64,000 nt of DNA, from NCBI RefSeq assembly GCF_900184035.1, contig NZ_FXWP01000023.1, positions 48,961 to 112,960 of the forward strand. Reading direction: 5' to 3'. The translations under genes were made by a program, and so were the position numbers. The notes under the pieces were generated by a model. That model had not been told where the DNA came from. It ran no database searches and saw nothing but the letters and a program-made list of their open reading frames with translations. Shown piece after piece: positions 55,379 to 64,000 of this stretch (its first letter is position 1; the number at the start of each line of letters is the position of its first letter). Origin of the DNA: Kosakonia pseudosacchari (GTDB lineage: Bacteria; Pseudomonadota; Gammaproteobacteria; Enterobacterales; Enterobacteriaceae).

Positions 55379-56008
55379 TTGACTAACTGGAATTACCAAC
55401 AGACGCACTTTGTCACCAGTGCGCCTGATATTCGCCACTTACCCGCCGATACTGGCATTGAAGTGGCTTTTGCTGGCCGCTCCAACGCAGGTAAATCGAG
55501 CGCACTTAATACCCTGACCCACCAGAAAAACCTGGCGCGGACCTCGAAAACGCCCGGCCGTACGCAGCTGATCAACTTGTTTGAAGTCGCTGATGGCAAA
55601 CGTCTTGTCGACTTGCCGGGCTACGGTTACGCGGAAGTGCCGGAAGAGATGAAACTCAAATGGCAACGCGCGCTGGGTGAATACCTCGAAAAACGCCAGT
55701 GCCTGCAAGGTTTGGTAGTGCTGATGGATATTCGTCATCCGCTGAAAGATCTTGATCAGCAGATGATCCTGTGGGCAGTCGAGAGCAATCTGCAAGTGCT
55801 GGTGCTGCTGACCAAGGCGGATAAACTGGCCAGCGGCGCGCGGAAAGCGCAGCTGAATATGGTGCGTGAAGCCGTGCTTGCTTTTAACGGCGACATACAG
55901 GTTGAAACTTTCTCGTCGCTGAAGAAACAGGGCGTGGACAAATTACGTGAGAAACTGGATGGCTGGTTCAATAACCTGCCGCCAGTGGAAGAAGCAACCG
56001 GCGAGTAA
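55379..56008 (+). CDS. engB: Ribosome biogenesis GTPase EngB (YihA/YsxC)
   Basis: Essential GTPase of 50S assembly. Start set at TTG 55379 ([10 protein letters not shown]), matching the known N-terminus, with GGAG about 9 bases upstream; 209 residues. An in-frame ATG at 55364 would add five residues but lacks a ribosome site. G1 [10 protein letters not shown]2 [10 protein letters not shown]3 [12 protein letters not shown]4 TKADK. Divergent from csrC and convergent with spf. Confidence 0.93.
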   Translation: MTNWNYQQTHFVTSAPDIRHLPADTGIEVAFAGRSNAGKSSALNTLTHQKNLARTSKTPGRTQLINLFEVADGKRLVDLPGYGYAEVPEEMKLKWQRALGEYLEKRQCLQGLVVLMDIRHPLKDLDQQMILWAVESNLQVLVLLTKADKLASGARKAQLNMVREAVLAFNGDIQVETFSSLKKQGVDKLREKLDGWFNNLPPVEEATGE

Positions 56009-56059
56009 CCTTTATCTCAAGCGTGGCATTCGCCGCGCTTTTTCTTTCTTTTGCACAAT

Positions 56060-56088
56060 AAAAAACGCCCCAGTCATTTCTGACTGGG
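56060..56088 (-). terminator. Terminator of Spot 42
   Basis: CGCCCCAGTCA / TGACTGGGGCG stem followed on the minus strand by TTTTTTA. Confidence 0.93.
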
Positions 56089-56166
56089 GCGGCTAAATAT
56101 TCAGCCAAATCCGATTACGTGAAGTAAAAGGTCTGAAAGATAGAACATCTTACCTCTGTACCCTAC
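56060..56166 (-). ncRNA. spf: Spot 42 RNA
   Basis: Hfq-dependent sRNA repressing catabolic genes such as galK when glucose is present; itself repressed by CRP-cAMP. On the minus strand the RNA begins GTAGGGTACAGAGGTAAGAT, as in E. coli, and ends with the terminator CGCCCCAGTCA/TGACTGGGGCG plus TTTTTT. 107 nt against 109 in E. coli. A TAGAGT -10 (56174-56179) lies seven bases before the first base. Between engB and polA, its usual place. Confidence 0.96.
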
Positions 56167-56314
56167 GCGAATAACTCTACTCCCTTTTTAGATCCGGACA
56201 AAGCACTTTTTGTAATTTCTTTTCAATTTTTACATAGGGAATTCTAATGATTGTCACAAAACTGACGGCTATTTGTTGCTTACTTACAGAAAAAGCCCTT
56301 TACCCGCCGTATAC

Positions 56315-59101
56315 TTAGTGCGCTTGATCCCAGTTTTGACCGCTCCCGACTTCCACCAGCAACGGCACATCCAGTTTGGTGCTGCTCTCCATCAGTTCAT
56401 GGATCTTTTTCGACACAGCCTCGACATCATCTTTGTGCACTTCAAATACCAGTTCATCGTGCACCTGCATGATCAACCGCACGCGCGGTTTCTCGCTTTG
56501 CAACCAGCTATCTACAGCAATCATCGCGCGTTTAATGATGTCCGCTGCCGTGCCTTGCATCGGCGCGTTGATCGCCGCACGTTCTGCCCCCGCTCGTCTG
56601 GCCCCATTGCTGGATTTAATGTCCGGCAGGTAAAGACGGCGCCCGTCCAGTGTCTCAACATAGCCACGCTCTTTCGCCTGTGCGCGGGTACGCTCCATAT
56701 ATTCCAGCACGCCAGGATAACGCTCGAAGTAGAGATCCATGTACTTCTGCGATTCTTTACGCGGAATATTGAGCTGGCGCGACAAGCCAAAGGCGCTCAT
56801 GCCGTAAATCAGCCCGAAGTTGATCGCTTTCGCGCTGCGACGCTGTTCGTTACTGACACTTTCCAGTGGCAAACCAAATACTTCTGCCGCCGTTGCGCGG
56901 TGAATGTCTTTACCTTCGGCAAATGCAGACAGCAGACCTTTGTCGCGTGACAGATGCGCCATAATACGCAACTCAATTTGCGAGTAGTCCGCCGAGACAA
57001 TGACGTAATCTTTCGGCGCGACAAAGGCCTGGCGAATACGGCGGCCTTCCTCATTACGCACCGGAATATTCTGCAGGTTCGGATCGGTTGAAGATAAACG
57101 GCCCGTTGCCGTCACCGCCTGATGATACGAGGTATGCACGCGCCCGGTTTTCGGGTTGATCATCAGCGGCAACTTATCGGTATAAGTCGATTTCAGTTTT
57201 GCCAGCCCACGGTGTTCGAGAATAACTTTTGGCAACGGGTAATCCAGCGCGAGCTCTTCGAGCACCTCTTCCGACGTCGACGGCGCGCCACCAGGCGTTT
57301 TCTTCAGCGGTTTAATACCCTGCTTCTCAAAGAGAATGGTTTGCAACTGCTTGGTTGACGAGAGGTTAAACGGCTCACCCGCGATTTCATGCGCCTTTTT
57401 CTCCAGCTCAGCCAGACGCAGCGTCAACTCTTCGGAGTGCTTGTGTAACACGGCGGGATCGATATTGACGCCGTTACGCTCGATACGCGAAATTACCGGC
57501 ACCAGCGGCATTTCAATGTTCTGGAAGACGTTCAGCGGCCCGGCATTATTTTGCAGCTCCGGCCACATCTTCAGATGCAGTTGCAGCGTGACATCGGCAT
57601 CTTCCGCCGCATAACGCCCGGCCTGCTCGAGATCAATCTGATTAAACGTCAGTTGGTTTTTACCTTTTCCGGCAATCTCTTCAAAGGTTATGGTTTTGTG
57701 CTTCAGCCAGCGCTCGGAGAGGCTGTCCATATCATGACGGCCTGCGACGCTATCCAGCGTGTAGGATTCCAGCATGGTATCGAAGGCAATGCCGCGCAGT
57801 TCAATGCCGTAGTTTTCCAGCACACCACGATCGTATTTGAGGTTCTGTCCCACTTTACGGACATTTTCATCTTCCAGCAGCGGTTTCAGTAATTCCAGCA
57901 CGCGCTCGCGCGGGATTTGATCCGGTGCGTCAAGATAATCATGCGCAACAGGCACATAAGCCGCGATACCTGGTTCAGTCGCAAAAGAGAGACCAACCAG
58001 GTTGGCGCTGATATTATCGAGGCTGTCGGTTTCAGTATCGAAAGCAAAGAGCGGTGCACTTTTCAGTTTGCCGATCCATGCTTGTAACGTCTCTTCATCG
58101 AGAATAGTGACATAATTTTCCGCCGACAGCGCAGCTGCGGGAATATCAGCTTCTGCCGCAATCTCAATGGTTTCCTGCGGTTTCGCCGCCGGTTTACCGC
58201 CTTTCGCCTGAAGCCATTTACCCGCTTCTACATCTGCGCTCCAGCGTTTGAATTCATATTTCTTAAACAGCTCAAGGAGCGACTGCGCCGCAGGCTGCTG
58301 AACTTCCAGCTGTTCGCAGGTCAGTTCCAGTTCGACATCAGTTTTAATCGTGGCCAGTTGGTAAGAGAGGTAGGCCACTTCTTTATTCTGTTCAAGTTTC
58401 GCCGCCATGGTTTTGGCACCGCGGAAAGTAAGCCCGGCGATTTTATCCGACTCGGCATAGAGCGTATCCAGGCCACCCAGCCCTTGTAGCAGCGCCTGCG
58501 CCGTTTTCTCGCCAACGCCCGGCACGCCTGGAATGTTATCTGAGGAGTCACCCATCAGGGCGAGGAAATCGATAATTAACTCCGGTGGGACACCATATTT
58601 TGTGACGACTTCATCCGGTCCGAGGATCGTATTGGTCATAGTGTTGATAAGCGTAATATGCGGCGTCACCAGCTGTGCCATATCTTTATCGCCGGTGCTT
58701 ATCAGCACGGGCCGACCCGCTTTTTCGGCTTCACGCGCCAGCGTGCCGATGACATCATCCGCTTCAACGCCGGAGACCGCCAGTAACGGCAACCCCATCG
58801 CTTTTACCATGGCGTGCAGCGGCTCTATTTGCGCACGCAAATCGTCCGGCATTGGCGGGCGATGTGATTTGTAATGCTCAAACAGTTCATCACGGAAGGT
58901 TTTGCCTTTCGCATCAAACACCACCGCAGCATGTGTCGGCTGGTATTGCAAAATCAGGCTGCGCAACATGTTGAGTACGCCGTACATGGCGCCAGTAGGC
59001 TCACCGGCGCTGTTAGTCAGCGGCGGAAACGCATGATACGCGCGATAAAGGTAAGACGAGCCGTCAACAAGGATAAGTGGGTTTTCTGGGATCTGAACCA
59101 T
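56315..59101 (-). CDS. polA: DNA polymerase I
   Basis: Repair and Okazaki-fragment polymerase. ATG at 59101 gives [16 protein letters not shown] and 928 residues, the E. coli length; three extra upstream codons are not supported. 5'-nuclease domain about 1-320 ([35 protein letters not shown]). Proofreading domain about 325-520 ([11 protein letters not shown]). Polymerase domain has motif A DYSQIELR, motif [15 protein letters not shown] and motif [12 protein letters not shown]. Confidence 0.98.
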   Translation of the reverse strand: MVQIPENPLILVDGSSYLYRAYHAFPPLTNSAGEPTGAMYGVLNMLRSLILQYQPTHAAVVFDAKGKTFRDELFEHYKSHRPPMPDDLRAQIEPLHAMVKAMGLPLLAVSGVEADDVIGTLAREAEKAGRPVLISTGDKDMAQLVTPHITLINTMTNTILGPDEVVTKYGVPPELIIDFLALMGDSSDNIPGVPGVGEKTAQALLQGLGGLDTLYAESDKIAGLTFRGAKTMAAKLEQNKEVAYLSYQLATIKTDVELELTCEQLEVQQPAAQSLLELFKKYEFKRWSADVEAGKWLQAKGGKPAAKPQETIEIAAEADIPAAALSAENYVTILDEETLQAWIGKLKSAPLFAFDTETDSLDNISANLVGLSFATEPGIAAYVPVAHDYLDAPDQIPRERVLELLKPLLEDENVRKVGQNLKYDRGVLENYGIELRGIAFDTMLESYTLDSVAGRHDMDSLSERWLKHKTITFEEIAGKGKNQLTFNQIDLEQAGRYAAEDADVTLQLHLKMWPELQNNAGPLNVFQNIEMPLVPVISRIERNGVNIDPAVLHKHSEELTLRLAELEKKAHEIAGEPFNLSSTKQLQTILFEKQGIKPLKKTPGGAPSTSEEVLEELALDYPLPKVILEHRGLAKLKSTYTDKLPLMINPKTGRVHTSYHQAVTATGRLSSTDPNLQNIPVRNEEGRRIRQAFVAPKDYVIVSADYSQIELRIMAHLSRDKGLLSAFAEGKDIHRATAAEVFGLPLESVSNEQRRSAKAINFGLIYGMSAFGLSRQLNIPRKESQKYMDLYFERYPGVLEYMERTRAQAKERGYVETLDGRRLYLPDIKSSNGARRAGAERAAINAPMQGTAADIIKRAMIAVDSWLQSEKPRVRLIMQVHDELVFEVHKDDVEAVSKKIHELMESSTKLDVPLLVEVGSGQNWDQAH

Positions 59102-59523
59102 GATGTCCATGCCTGTTTATCAAATTATGGTTAAAGGATGCCACAGACAGGGAGAAAACATGAGTTTTTCGCGGAAAATGCCGAAAAGATTTCGCGATCG
59201 TCGGGATCGCTCGCATAAACATCCTGTGGATAAGTTTGTGAATAGTTTTTGTCAGGCTGGACTTTTGTGCCATTCCGTCGATCGCAGGATTATACAAACC
59301 ATTTATATTCAATGGCTTATACGATAAAAGATGATCGTTATTGCTGTTTGCTGGCAATTTACGCTATGTGGATATAAGTAATTTTGATTTTATTTATTGC
59401 CGATAATTTCTCAGGTATTACCAGCAAGGTTTACGCATTCCTGATAACAGTTTTCTGTTAAGATCTGCGCCTTGCGCTTTTATTAGTGTGCTTTTACCAG
59501 CTAACTTTCTGAATAATAAAACT
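59102..59523. other. Divergent polA-yihG control region
   Basis: 422 bases without a gene. It contains promoters for polA and yihG that I could not place securely. One perfect DnaA-box 9-mer (TGTGGATAA at 59225-59233) is present. Confidence 0.4.
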
Positions 59524-60432
59524 ATGTCGAGATTTCTTGCGGTAACCACTTTATTTTTGAGTGTCCTGCTCACCATATTGGTTACCATTATTTGCTCCGT
59601 GCCCATTATTATCGCTGGAATGCTCAAGTTGTTAATTCCTGTTCCTGCGGTATGGCGCGCGATCTCCACTTTCTGCAATTTTATGATGTATTGCTGGTGT
59701 GAAGGGCTTTCATGGCTATTGCACCTCAACCCTTATTTAAAATGGGATGTCGAGGGGCTGGAAGGCCTGGATAAGAAGAACTGGTATTTGCTGATCTGCA
59801 ATCATCATAGCTGGGCGGATATTGTGGTGTTATGTGTGCTGTTTCGTAAACATATTCCCATGAACAAGTATTTCCTTAAACAGCAATTGGCATGGGTACC
59901 TTTTATTGGCCTTGCCTGTTGGGCGCTGGATATGCCTTTTATGCGCCGTTATTCCAGAAGTTATTTGATTCGCCACCCTGAACGTCGGGGTAAAGATGTC
60001 GAAACCACACGCCGTTCTTGCGAGAAATTTCGCTTTCACCCCACCACCATTGTGAACTTTGTCGAAGGTTCACGTTTTACGGAAGAAAAGCGCCAACAGA
60101 CACGCTCTTCTTTCAAAAACCTGCTGTCGCCAAAAGCTGCAGGTATTGCCATGGCGCTAAATGTGTTAGGTAAACAGTTCGATAAATTGCTTGATGTTAC
60201 GCTCTGTTATCCGGAAAACGACCGGACGCCGTTCTTTGATATGCTCAGCGGTAAGCTGACGCGTATTGTCGTGCGAGTCAATTTATTGCCGGTGGATGAA
60301 GCGCTACATGGGGATTACGTAAACGATAAGAATTTTAAACGGAGCTTCCAGCAGTGGCTAAATAAACTGTGGCTTGAGAAAGACGAACTGATTGATACCA
60401 TCAAAGCAGAATACAAAAACGCCGGTCAGTGA
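59524..60432 (+). CDS. yihG: Probable lysophospholipid acyltransferase YihG
   Basis: Membrane-bound PlsC-family acyltransferase reported to affect phospholipid acyl chains in E. coli. ATG at 59524 gives 302 residues; a GTG at 59488 would add 12. In E. coli the gene starts about nine codons upstream of this ATG, but the matching codon here is CCA, so that start is lost. Two N-terminal membrane helices. The catalytic HX4D box is NHHSWADIV and the second motif is [10 protein letters not shown]. Confidence 0.88.
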   Translation: MSRFLAVTTLFLSVLLTILVTIICSVPIIIAGMLKLLIPVPAVWRAISTFCNFMMYCWCEGLSWLLHLNPYLKWDVEGLEGLDKKNWYLLICNHHSWADIVVLCVLFRKHIPMNKYFLKQQLAWVPFIGLACWALDMPFMRRYSRSYLIRHPERRGKDVETTRRSCEKFRFHPTTIVNFVEGSRFTEEKRQQTRSSFKNLLSPKAAGIAMALNVLGKQFDKLLDVTLCYPENDRTPFFDMLSGKLTRIVVRVNLLPVDEALHGDYVNDKNFKRSFQQWLNKLWLEKDELIDTIKAEYKNAGQ

Positions 60433-60440
60433 CCGGCGTT
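60418..60440. terminator. Bidirectional terminator between yihG and dsbA
   Basis: AACGCCGGTCA-G-TGACCGGCGTT includes the yihG stop, with AAAAA on one side and ATTTTT on the other. Confidence 0.88.
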
Positions 60441-60444
60441 ATTT

Positions 60445-61068
60445 TTACTTCTTCTCAACCAGATATTTCACGGTGTTTGCGTAATCCTGAACGAAGGCGT
60501 CCAGGCTGCTGCCGTCCATGCCCTGCTGGTTAACCTGGTATTTTCCGTTAACAAACATGGCTGGCACACCCTGAAGTTGTAAATCCGCAGCTGCTTTTTC
60601 TTGCTGAGCAACCAGTGATTTCACCACGAAGCTGTTCCACGCAGCATCATACTCTTCGCCTTTCACGCCCGCGCTGATGAAGACATCGCGAATATCGGCA
60701 ACAGACTGCACGGTTTGCGTTTTCTGCACCGCTTCAAACAGTGGAGAGGTGATTTTATCCTCTACACCAAGCGCCATGGCCACAGCCCACGCTTGCGTCA
60801 TCTCCTTACCCAGTGGGCCTAAGAATTCCACGTGGTATTTGGTCATTTTTGTGCCTTCTGGCAGCTTCTTCTTCACTGCGTCAGCAATATGCCAAACCTG
60901 TTCAAAGTCGTAGCAGTGCGGGCAATAAAACGAGAAGAACTCAAGCACCTGCGGCTCACCCGCCACTGGCTTATCAAGTGTAATAAATTGCTTACCGTCT
61001 GTAGGTTGTGCTGCTGAGGCGCTAAAAGCCAGAATCATTCCTGCCAGCGCCAGCCAAATCTTCTTCAT
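60445..61068 (-). CDS. dsbA: Thiol:disulfide interchange protein DsbA
   Basis: Periplasmic thioredoxin-fold oxidase that introduces disulfides into exported proteins, including fimbrial subunits and DUF-type secreted proteins such as those in this window. ATG at 61068 gives 207 residues (208 in E. coli). Signal peptide ends ASA|AQPTDG. Active site C49-P-H-C52; cis-proline in [10 protein letters not shown]. Downstream of srkA with 16 bases between, so co-transcribed as in E. coli, where Cpx activates the srkA promoter. Confidence 0.96.
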   Translation of the reverse strand: MKKIWLALAGMILAFSASAAQPTDGKQFITLDKPVAGEPQVLEFFSFYCPHCYDFEQVWHIADAVKKKLPEGTKMTKYHVEFLGPLGKEMTQAWAVAMALGVEDKITSPLFEAVQKTQTVQSVADIRDVFISAGVKGEEYDAAWNSFVVKSLVAQQEKAAADLQLQGVPAMFVNGKYQVNQQGMDGSSLDAFVQDYANTVKYLVEKK

Positions 61069-61084
61069 GGTCAACTCTCTCCAT

Positions 61085-62071
61085 TTAATACATTGGTGTT
61101 AATGCTAAAGGTGGTTCTTGAAGAACTTTCACCTGTTCAAGAAAAATCAATATCTGTCTGTGCCAGTGATCTTCACTGCTCAGCCACGGAAAATTTTTGG
61201 GAAATGCCGGGTCGTCCCAACGACGAATCAGCCATGCCAGATAGTAAACCAGGCGCATGGCGCGTAGCGGCTCTATTAATCCCAGCTCAGCCACGTTGAA
61301 TTCACTGAACTCTTCGTAGGCCTCGACGATCATCTCCAGTTGCATACGCTGTTCGGCTTTATCGCCGTGTAGCAACATCCACAAATCCTGTACGGCAGGG
61401 CCATTACGGGCATCGTCTAAATCAACAAACATTGGCCCGTCACGCCAGAGAATATTCCCTGCGTGGCAATCACCGTGCAGGCGCAGAAGATTAAAACGGT
61501 TATGCCATTGCGCCATTACAGCATCGATAAGCTTATCGGCTGCACGCAAAAATTCATCTTTTAAACCAGAAGGAATGAGCGTTGATGTTTCAAAGAGGTG
61601 GCGTGGCTCAATCAGATATTCTTTAACACCTATTTCCGGACGGCTTGTAAAACGCTTTTTACTGCCGGTTTGATGCATACGGCCAAGGTAGCGGCCCACC
61701 CACTCCATTTGATCCAAATTGTCGGCTTCAAACTGACGGCCACCAACGCTTGGGAAAACAGCGAAAAAGAAGTCCTGATGAGTAAGTAAGGTTTGATTGT
61801 TGAAAGCAAGCGGTGCCGCGACCGGAACGTCATCACGATGCAAATCTAAAGCAAATTCATGCTCTTCAAGAATTTGTTCTGCAGACCAACGCTCCGGGCG
61901 ATAAAACTTCACCACATAACGTTTGCGATCTTCATCCTGAAATTGATAAACACGGTTTTCATAGCTGTTAAGCGGGGTAAGCCCGGAATCCACCCGAATC
62001 CCCTGCTCAAACAGCGCATCCATAATGGTATCCGGGTGTAATGTCTGGAAGGTAAAAGCGTTGCAGGTCAT
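61085..62071 (-). CDS. srkA: Stress response kinase A (SrkA/YihE)
   Basis: Cytoplasmic protein kinase of the aminoglycoside-phosphotransferase-like fold, a Cpx-controlled antagonist of toxin-mediated death. 328 residues, the E. coli length. Nucleotide-binding lysine in [11 protein letters not shown]. Catalytic loop [12 protein letters not shown] and metal-binding [11 protein letters not shown]. Co-transcribed with dsbA. Confidence 0.95.
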   Translation of the reverse strand: MTCNAFTFQTLHPDTIMDALFEQGIRVDSGLTPLNSYENRVYQFQDEDRKRYVVKFYRPERWSAEQILEEHEFALDLHRDDVPVAAPLAFNNQTLLTHQDFFFAVFPSVGGRQFEADNLDQMEWVGRYLGRMHQTGSKKRFTSRPEIGVKEYLIEPRHLFETSTLIPSGLKDEFLRAADKLIDAVMAQWHNRFNLLRLHGDCHAGNILWRDGPMFVDLDDARNGPAVQDLWMLLHGDKAEQRMQLEMIVEAYEEFSEFNVAELGLIEPLRAMRLVYYLAWLIRRWDDPAFPKNFPWLSSEDHWHRQILIFLEQVKVLQEPPLALTPMY

Positions 62072-62146
62072 CCTGGGATCCGAAAATACGACGAATAACT
62101 CAGGATATCATTTCGTAGCGTATTCGGTTGCGTCGCTTACAAGCTT

Positions 62147-62416
62147 TTACTCTTTAATAACGCCGCGCGCGCGCAGCAGCGCGGTTTTAAAATCCTCTTC
62201 ATAATCTTTCTGAATGCCAGGGATCACCGCATCTTTCGAGGAGTCGCGCATTTTCAGGTGATAGATCAGGATGTCATCACTTAAATCCACAAGGTCGCCT
62301 TGATAACCTGACTCTTGCGCCAGTTTCTGCAAAAATTGCACTAAATTAAGCTCTGGCTCTTTTTGCCATGCGGGCTGGAGAAGTTCGATAACTTCATTCA
62401 GGCGTTTACATTTCAT
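62147..62416 (-). CDS. yihD: YihD family protein
   Basis: Small conserved protein of unknown function (DUF1040). ATG at 62416 with AAGGAGC 6 bases upstream gives 89 residues, the E. coli length, opening [20 protein letters not shown]. Rich in D/E with the conserved [12 protein letters not shown] and [19 protein letters not shown]. Divergent from mobA. Confidence 0.94.
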   Translation of the reverse strand: MKCKRLNEVIELLQPAWQKEPELNLVQFLQKLAQESGYQGDLVDLSDDILIYHLKMRDSSKDAVIPGIQKDYEEDFKTALLRARGVIKE

Positions 62417-62485
62417 AATTGTGCTCCTTACTCTGGGTACAGACACGGTAGCAGGGTAAAACCCACAATAAAAGAGGCGATAAGG

Positions 62486-63073
62486 GTGACGGACAGTCAT
62501 GCAGTAAGAGGTGTGGTGCTGGCGGGAGGAAAAGCCTCGCGGATGGGTGGGAAAGATAAAGGGCTGCAGGAATTAAATGGTAAACCGCTGTGGCAACATG
62601 TTGCCGAACGGCTGGCACCACAGGTATCCAGCTTAGTTATCAGCGCCAATCGAAACCTTGAAATTTATCGCGCCAGTGGCTTACCGGTCCTCACAGATAC
62701 GCTGAATGATTTTCCCGGCCCGCTGGCGGGAATGCTCTCCGTTATGCAGCAAAGCGATGGAGAGTGGTTTCTGTTTTGTCCGTGCGATACGCCACGTATA
62801 CCAACGGATCTTATGACACGGTTACAAAAGAACCGGCAGCATAATGCGCCGGCAGTGTGGGTTAATGATGGCGAGCGGGATCACCCGGCAATTGCGCTGG
62901 TACACCGCAGCGTTTTACCATTTTTGCAGGATTATCTCGCCAATGGCGAACGTCGAGTGATGGTATTTATGCGACAAGCAGGAGGGCATGCGGTCGATTT
63001 TAGTGATGTGAAATTCGCATTCACCAATGTGAACACCCCTGATGATCTTGCACACTGGCAGGAGAGAATATGA
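62486..63073 (+). CDS. mobA: Molybdenum cofactor guanylyltransferase MobA
   Basis: Attaches GMP to molybdopterin to make the guanine dinucleotide cofactor used by formate dehydrogenases such as FdoG in this window. GTG start at 62486 with AGAGG 8 bases upstream; 195 residues (194 in E. coli). GTP-binding [18 protein letters not shown]; conserved [10 protein letters not shown] and CPCDTP (metal-binding aspartate). Stop overlaps mobB by four bases. Confidence 0.94.
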   Translation: MTDSHAVRGVVLAGGKASRMGGKDKGLQELNGKPLWQHVAERLAPQVSSLVISANRNLEIYRASGLPVLTDTLNDFPGPLAGMLSVMQQSDGEWFLFCPCDTPRIPTDLMTRLQKNRQHNAPAVWVNDGERDHPAIALVHRSVLPFLQDYLANGERRVMVFMRQAGGHAVDFSDVKFAFTNVNTPDDLAHWQERI

Positions 63074-63579
63074 TCCCATTACTTGCCATTGCCGCCTGGA
63101 GCGGAACCGGGAAAACAACACTACTTAAGCAGTTGATTCCGGCGCTCTGTGAACAAGGTATTCGCCCCGGGTTAATCAAACATACTCATCACGATATGGA
63201 TGTCGATAAGCCTGGTAAAGACAGTTATGAATTACGTAAAGCAGGTGCGGCGCAAACGTTGGTAGCCAGTTCACAACGGTGGGCGTTAATGACAGAAACG
63301 CCGGATGAGGTAGAGTTAGATTTGGCCTATCTGGTTAGCAGAATGGATGCGACAAAACTGGATCTGGTACTGATCGAAGGTTTTAAACACGAGTCTGTGC
63401 CCAAAATACTGCTCTGGCGGCATGACTGTGGTCATGATTTAGCAGAGTTGACGCTGGACGAGCATGTTATCGCCATCGCCAGTGATATCCCTCTTAGGCA
63501 TGGTGTGCCGGTACTAAACCTGAATGATATTGAGCAGATAGTAACGTTTATTTTGCGCTGGATTAGGAAAGTGGAGTAG
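63070..63579 (+). CDS. mobB: Molybdopterin-guanine dinucleotide biosynthesis adaptor MobB
   Basis: GTP-binding accessory protein that enhances MobA activity. 169 residues. P-loop [15 protein letters not shown] (residues 8-22); conserved [16 protein letters not shown] and [10 protein letters not shown]. Co-translated with mobA by a four-base overlap. Convergent with the rRNA operon. Confidence 0.94.
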   Translation: MIPLLAIAAWSGTGKTTLLKQLIPALCEQGIRPGLIKHTHHDMDVDKPGKDSYELRKAGAAQTLVASSQRWALMTETPDEVELDLAYLVSRMDATKLDLVLIEGFKHESVPKILLWRHDCGHDLAELTLDEHVIAIASDIPLRHGVPVLNLNDIEQIVTFILRWIRKVE

Positions 63580-63591
63580 CTTCTGGTACGC

Positions 63592-63653
63592 ACTGCCTGT
63601 TCCGCATGAAGCTTTCTGAACGTGAGCAGGTTCCGGCAGGCAGTCTGTTTTTT
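63592..63653 (+). terminator. Probable terminator of mobAB
   Basis: ACTGCCTG (63592-63599) pairs with CAGGCAGT (63637-63644) around a structured loop; six T follow at 63648-63653. Confidence 0.55.
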
Positions 63654-63726
63654 CCGTCACTCACAGAGTGACTGCTGGATACCAGCAACCTGTTTCGCAA
63701 GCAGAAGTTTCGCTGCATAAAAACGC

Positions 63727-63751
63727 AAAAAGGCCATCCGTCAGGATGGCC
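63727..63751 (-). terminator. rRNA operon terminator
   Basis: GGCCATCC-GTCA-GGATGGCC (63732-63751) followed on the minus strand by TTTTTGCGTTTTT, the T1-type terminator found after rrn operons. Confidence 0.92.
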
Positions 63752-63765
63752 TCTTCACTTAATTG

Positions 63766-63885
63766 ATGCCTGGCAGTTCCCTACTCTCGCATGGGGAGAC
63801 CCCACACTACCATCGGCGCTACGGCGTTTCACTTCTGAGTTCGGCATGGGGTCAGGTGGGACCACCGCGCTGTTGCCGCCAGGCA
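63766..63885 (-). rRNA. rrf: 5S ribosomal RNA
   Basis: 120 bases, minus strand, beginning TGCCTGGCGG and ending GCCAGGCAT so that the ends pair. The internal CCCACCTGACCCCATGCCGA and ACGCCGTAGCGCCGATGGTA stretches are the enterobacterial 5S sequence. Confidence 0.98.
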
Positions 63886-63980
63886 AATTCTGTCTGTCAG
63901 AACGTTCTCACGCCCTGACCTAATCTGTATCACGCTGAAAATCTTTTCTGTCTCTCACGCCAAAACACCTTCGGCGTTGT
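63886..63980 (-). other. 23S-5S spacer
   Basis: 95-base transcribed spacer between 23S and 5S. No tRNA gene is present. Confidence 0.85.
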
Positions 63981-64000
63981 AAGGTTAAGCCTCACGGTTC
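63981..64000 (-). rRNA. rrl: 23S ribosomal RNA (3' end only)
   Basis: The last 20 bases of 23S on the minus strand (GAACCGTGAGGCTTAACCTT), cut by the window edge. Its position next to mobB is that of rrnA in E. coli. Confidence 0.93.

Noticed and set aside
59225..59233. Perfect DnaA box TGTGGATAA upstream of polA
   Set aside because: A single 9-mer is expected about once by chance in a window of this size on either strand; no cluster of boxes or AT-rich unwinding element surrounds it.

Overview
The window is chromosomal backbone DNA of a member of the Enterobacteriaceae. Gene content, gene order and protein sequences follow the Escherichia coli stretch fieF-cpxP-cpxRA-yiiM-kdgT-sodA-rha-fdo-fabY-dtd-yihYX-bipA-glnALG-hemN-yihI-csrC-engB-spf-polA-yihG-dsbA-srkA-yihD-mobAB-rrn. 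Differences from E. coli point to a relative such as Kosakonia, Enterobacter or Klebsiella; I cannot fix the genus from the sequence alone. These differences are the missing rhaT, the missing sulfoquinovose and frv clusters, and an ABC rhamnose transporter inside the rha operon.

Layout. 1-3486: end of fieF, cpxP (with the CpxQ small RNA in its 3' end) divergent from cpxRA, with a CpxR box between them. 3482-7265: yiiM, a keto-deoxygluconate-type aldolase gene facing kdgT, and sodA. 7469-19337: a complete L-rhamnose locus. rhaRS diverges from a long rhaB-rhaA-rhaD-ABC transporter (4 genes)-alcohol dehydrogenase-rhaM operon, so uptake, mutarotation, isomerisation, phosphorylation, cleavage and lactaldehyde reduction are encoded together. 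19338-34960: an accessory island. It holds a five-gene chaperone-usher fimbrial operon with two chaperones, an XRE-cupin regulator divergent from an AzlCD amino-acid exporter, a four-gene MacAB-like tripartite exporter with its own outer-membrane channel, an orphan FlhE-like secreted protein, and two nearly identical DUF1471 (YhcN-type) genes flanking a Crp/Fnr-like regulator and a YgjV-like membrane protein. 34977-41580: fdhD divergent from fdoGHI-fdhE (formate dehydrogenase O, with an in-frame UGA selenocysteine codon and SECIS hairpin).

41747-43019: an Aes-like esterase and a SnoaL-like protein. 43069-47920: fabY-dtd-yihY-yihX on the minus strand, then bipA. 47921-52442: the nitrogen-control operon glnA-glnL-glnG with sigma-54 promoter and NtrC enhancer sites. 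52553-55379: yshB, hemN, an unnamed small membrane-protein ORF, yihI and the CsrC RNA. 55379-59101: engB, Spot 42 RNA and polA. 59524-63579: yihG, dsbA-srkA, yihD, mobA-mobB. 63766-64000: the distal end of an rRNA operon (5S and the last 20 bases of 23S), read on the minus strand.

Observations most worth following up: a KdgR-like operator shared by kdgT and the neighbouring aldolase gene; a 63-base tandem duplication in the fdoG leader; the duplicated DUF1471 cassettes; the exporter operon whose three junctions are each an eight-base overlap, next to a divergent FlhE-like gene with a long upstream hairpin; and a 57-codon ORF filling the gap between yihI and hemN. No insertion sequence, prophage, CRISPR array or tRNA gene was seen. 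Comparisons with E. coli are from memory, not from a search.
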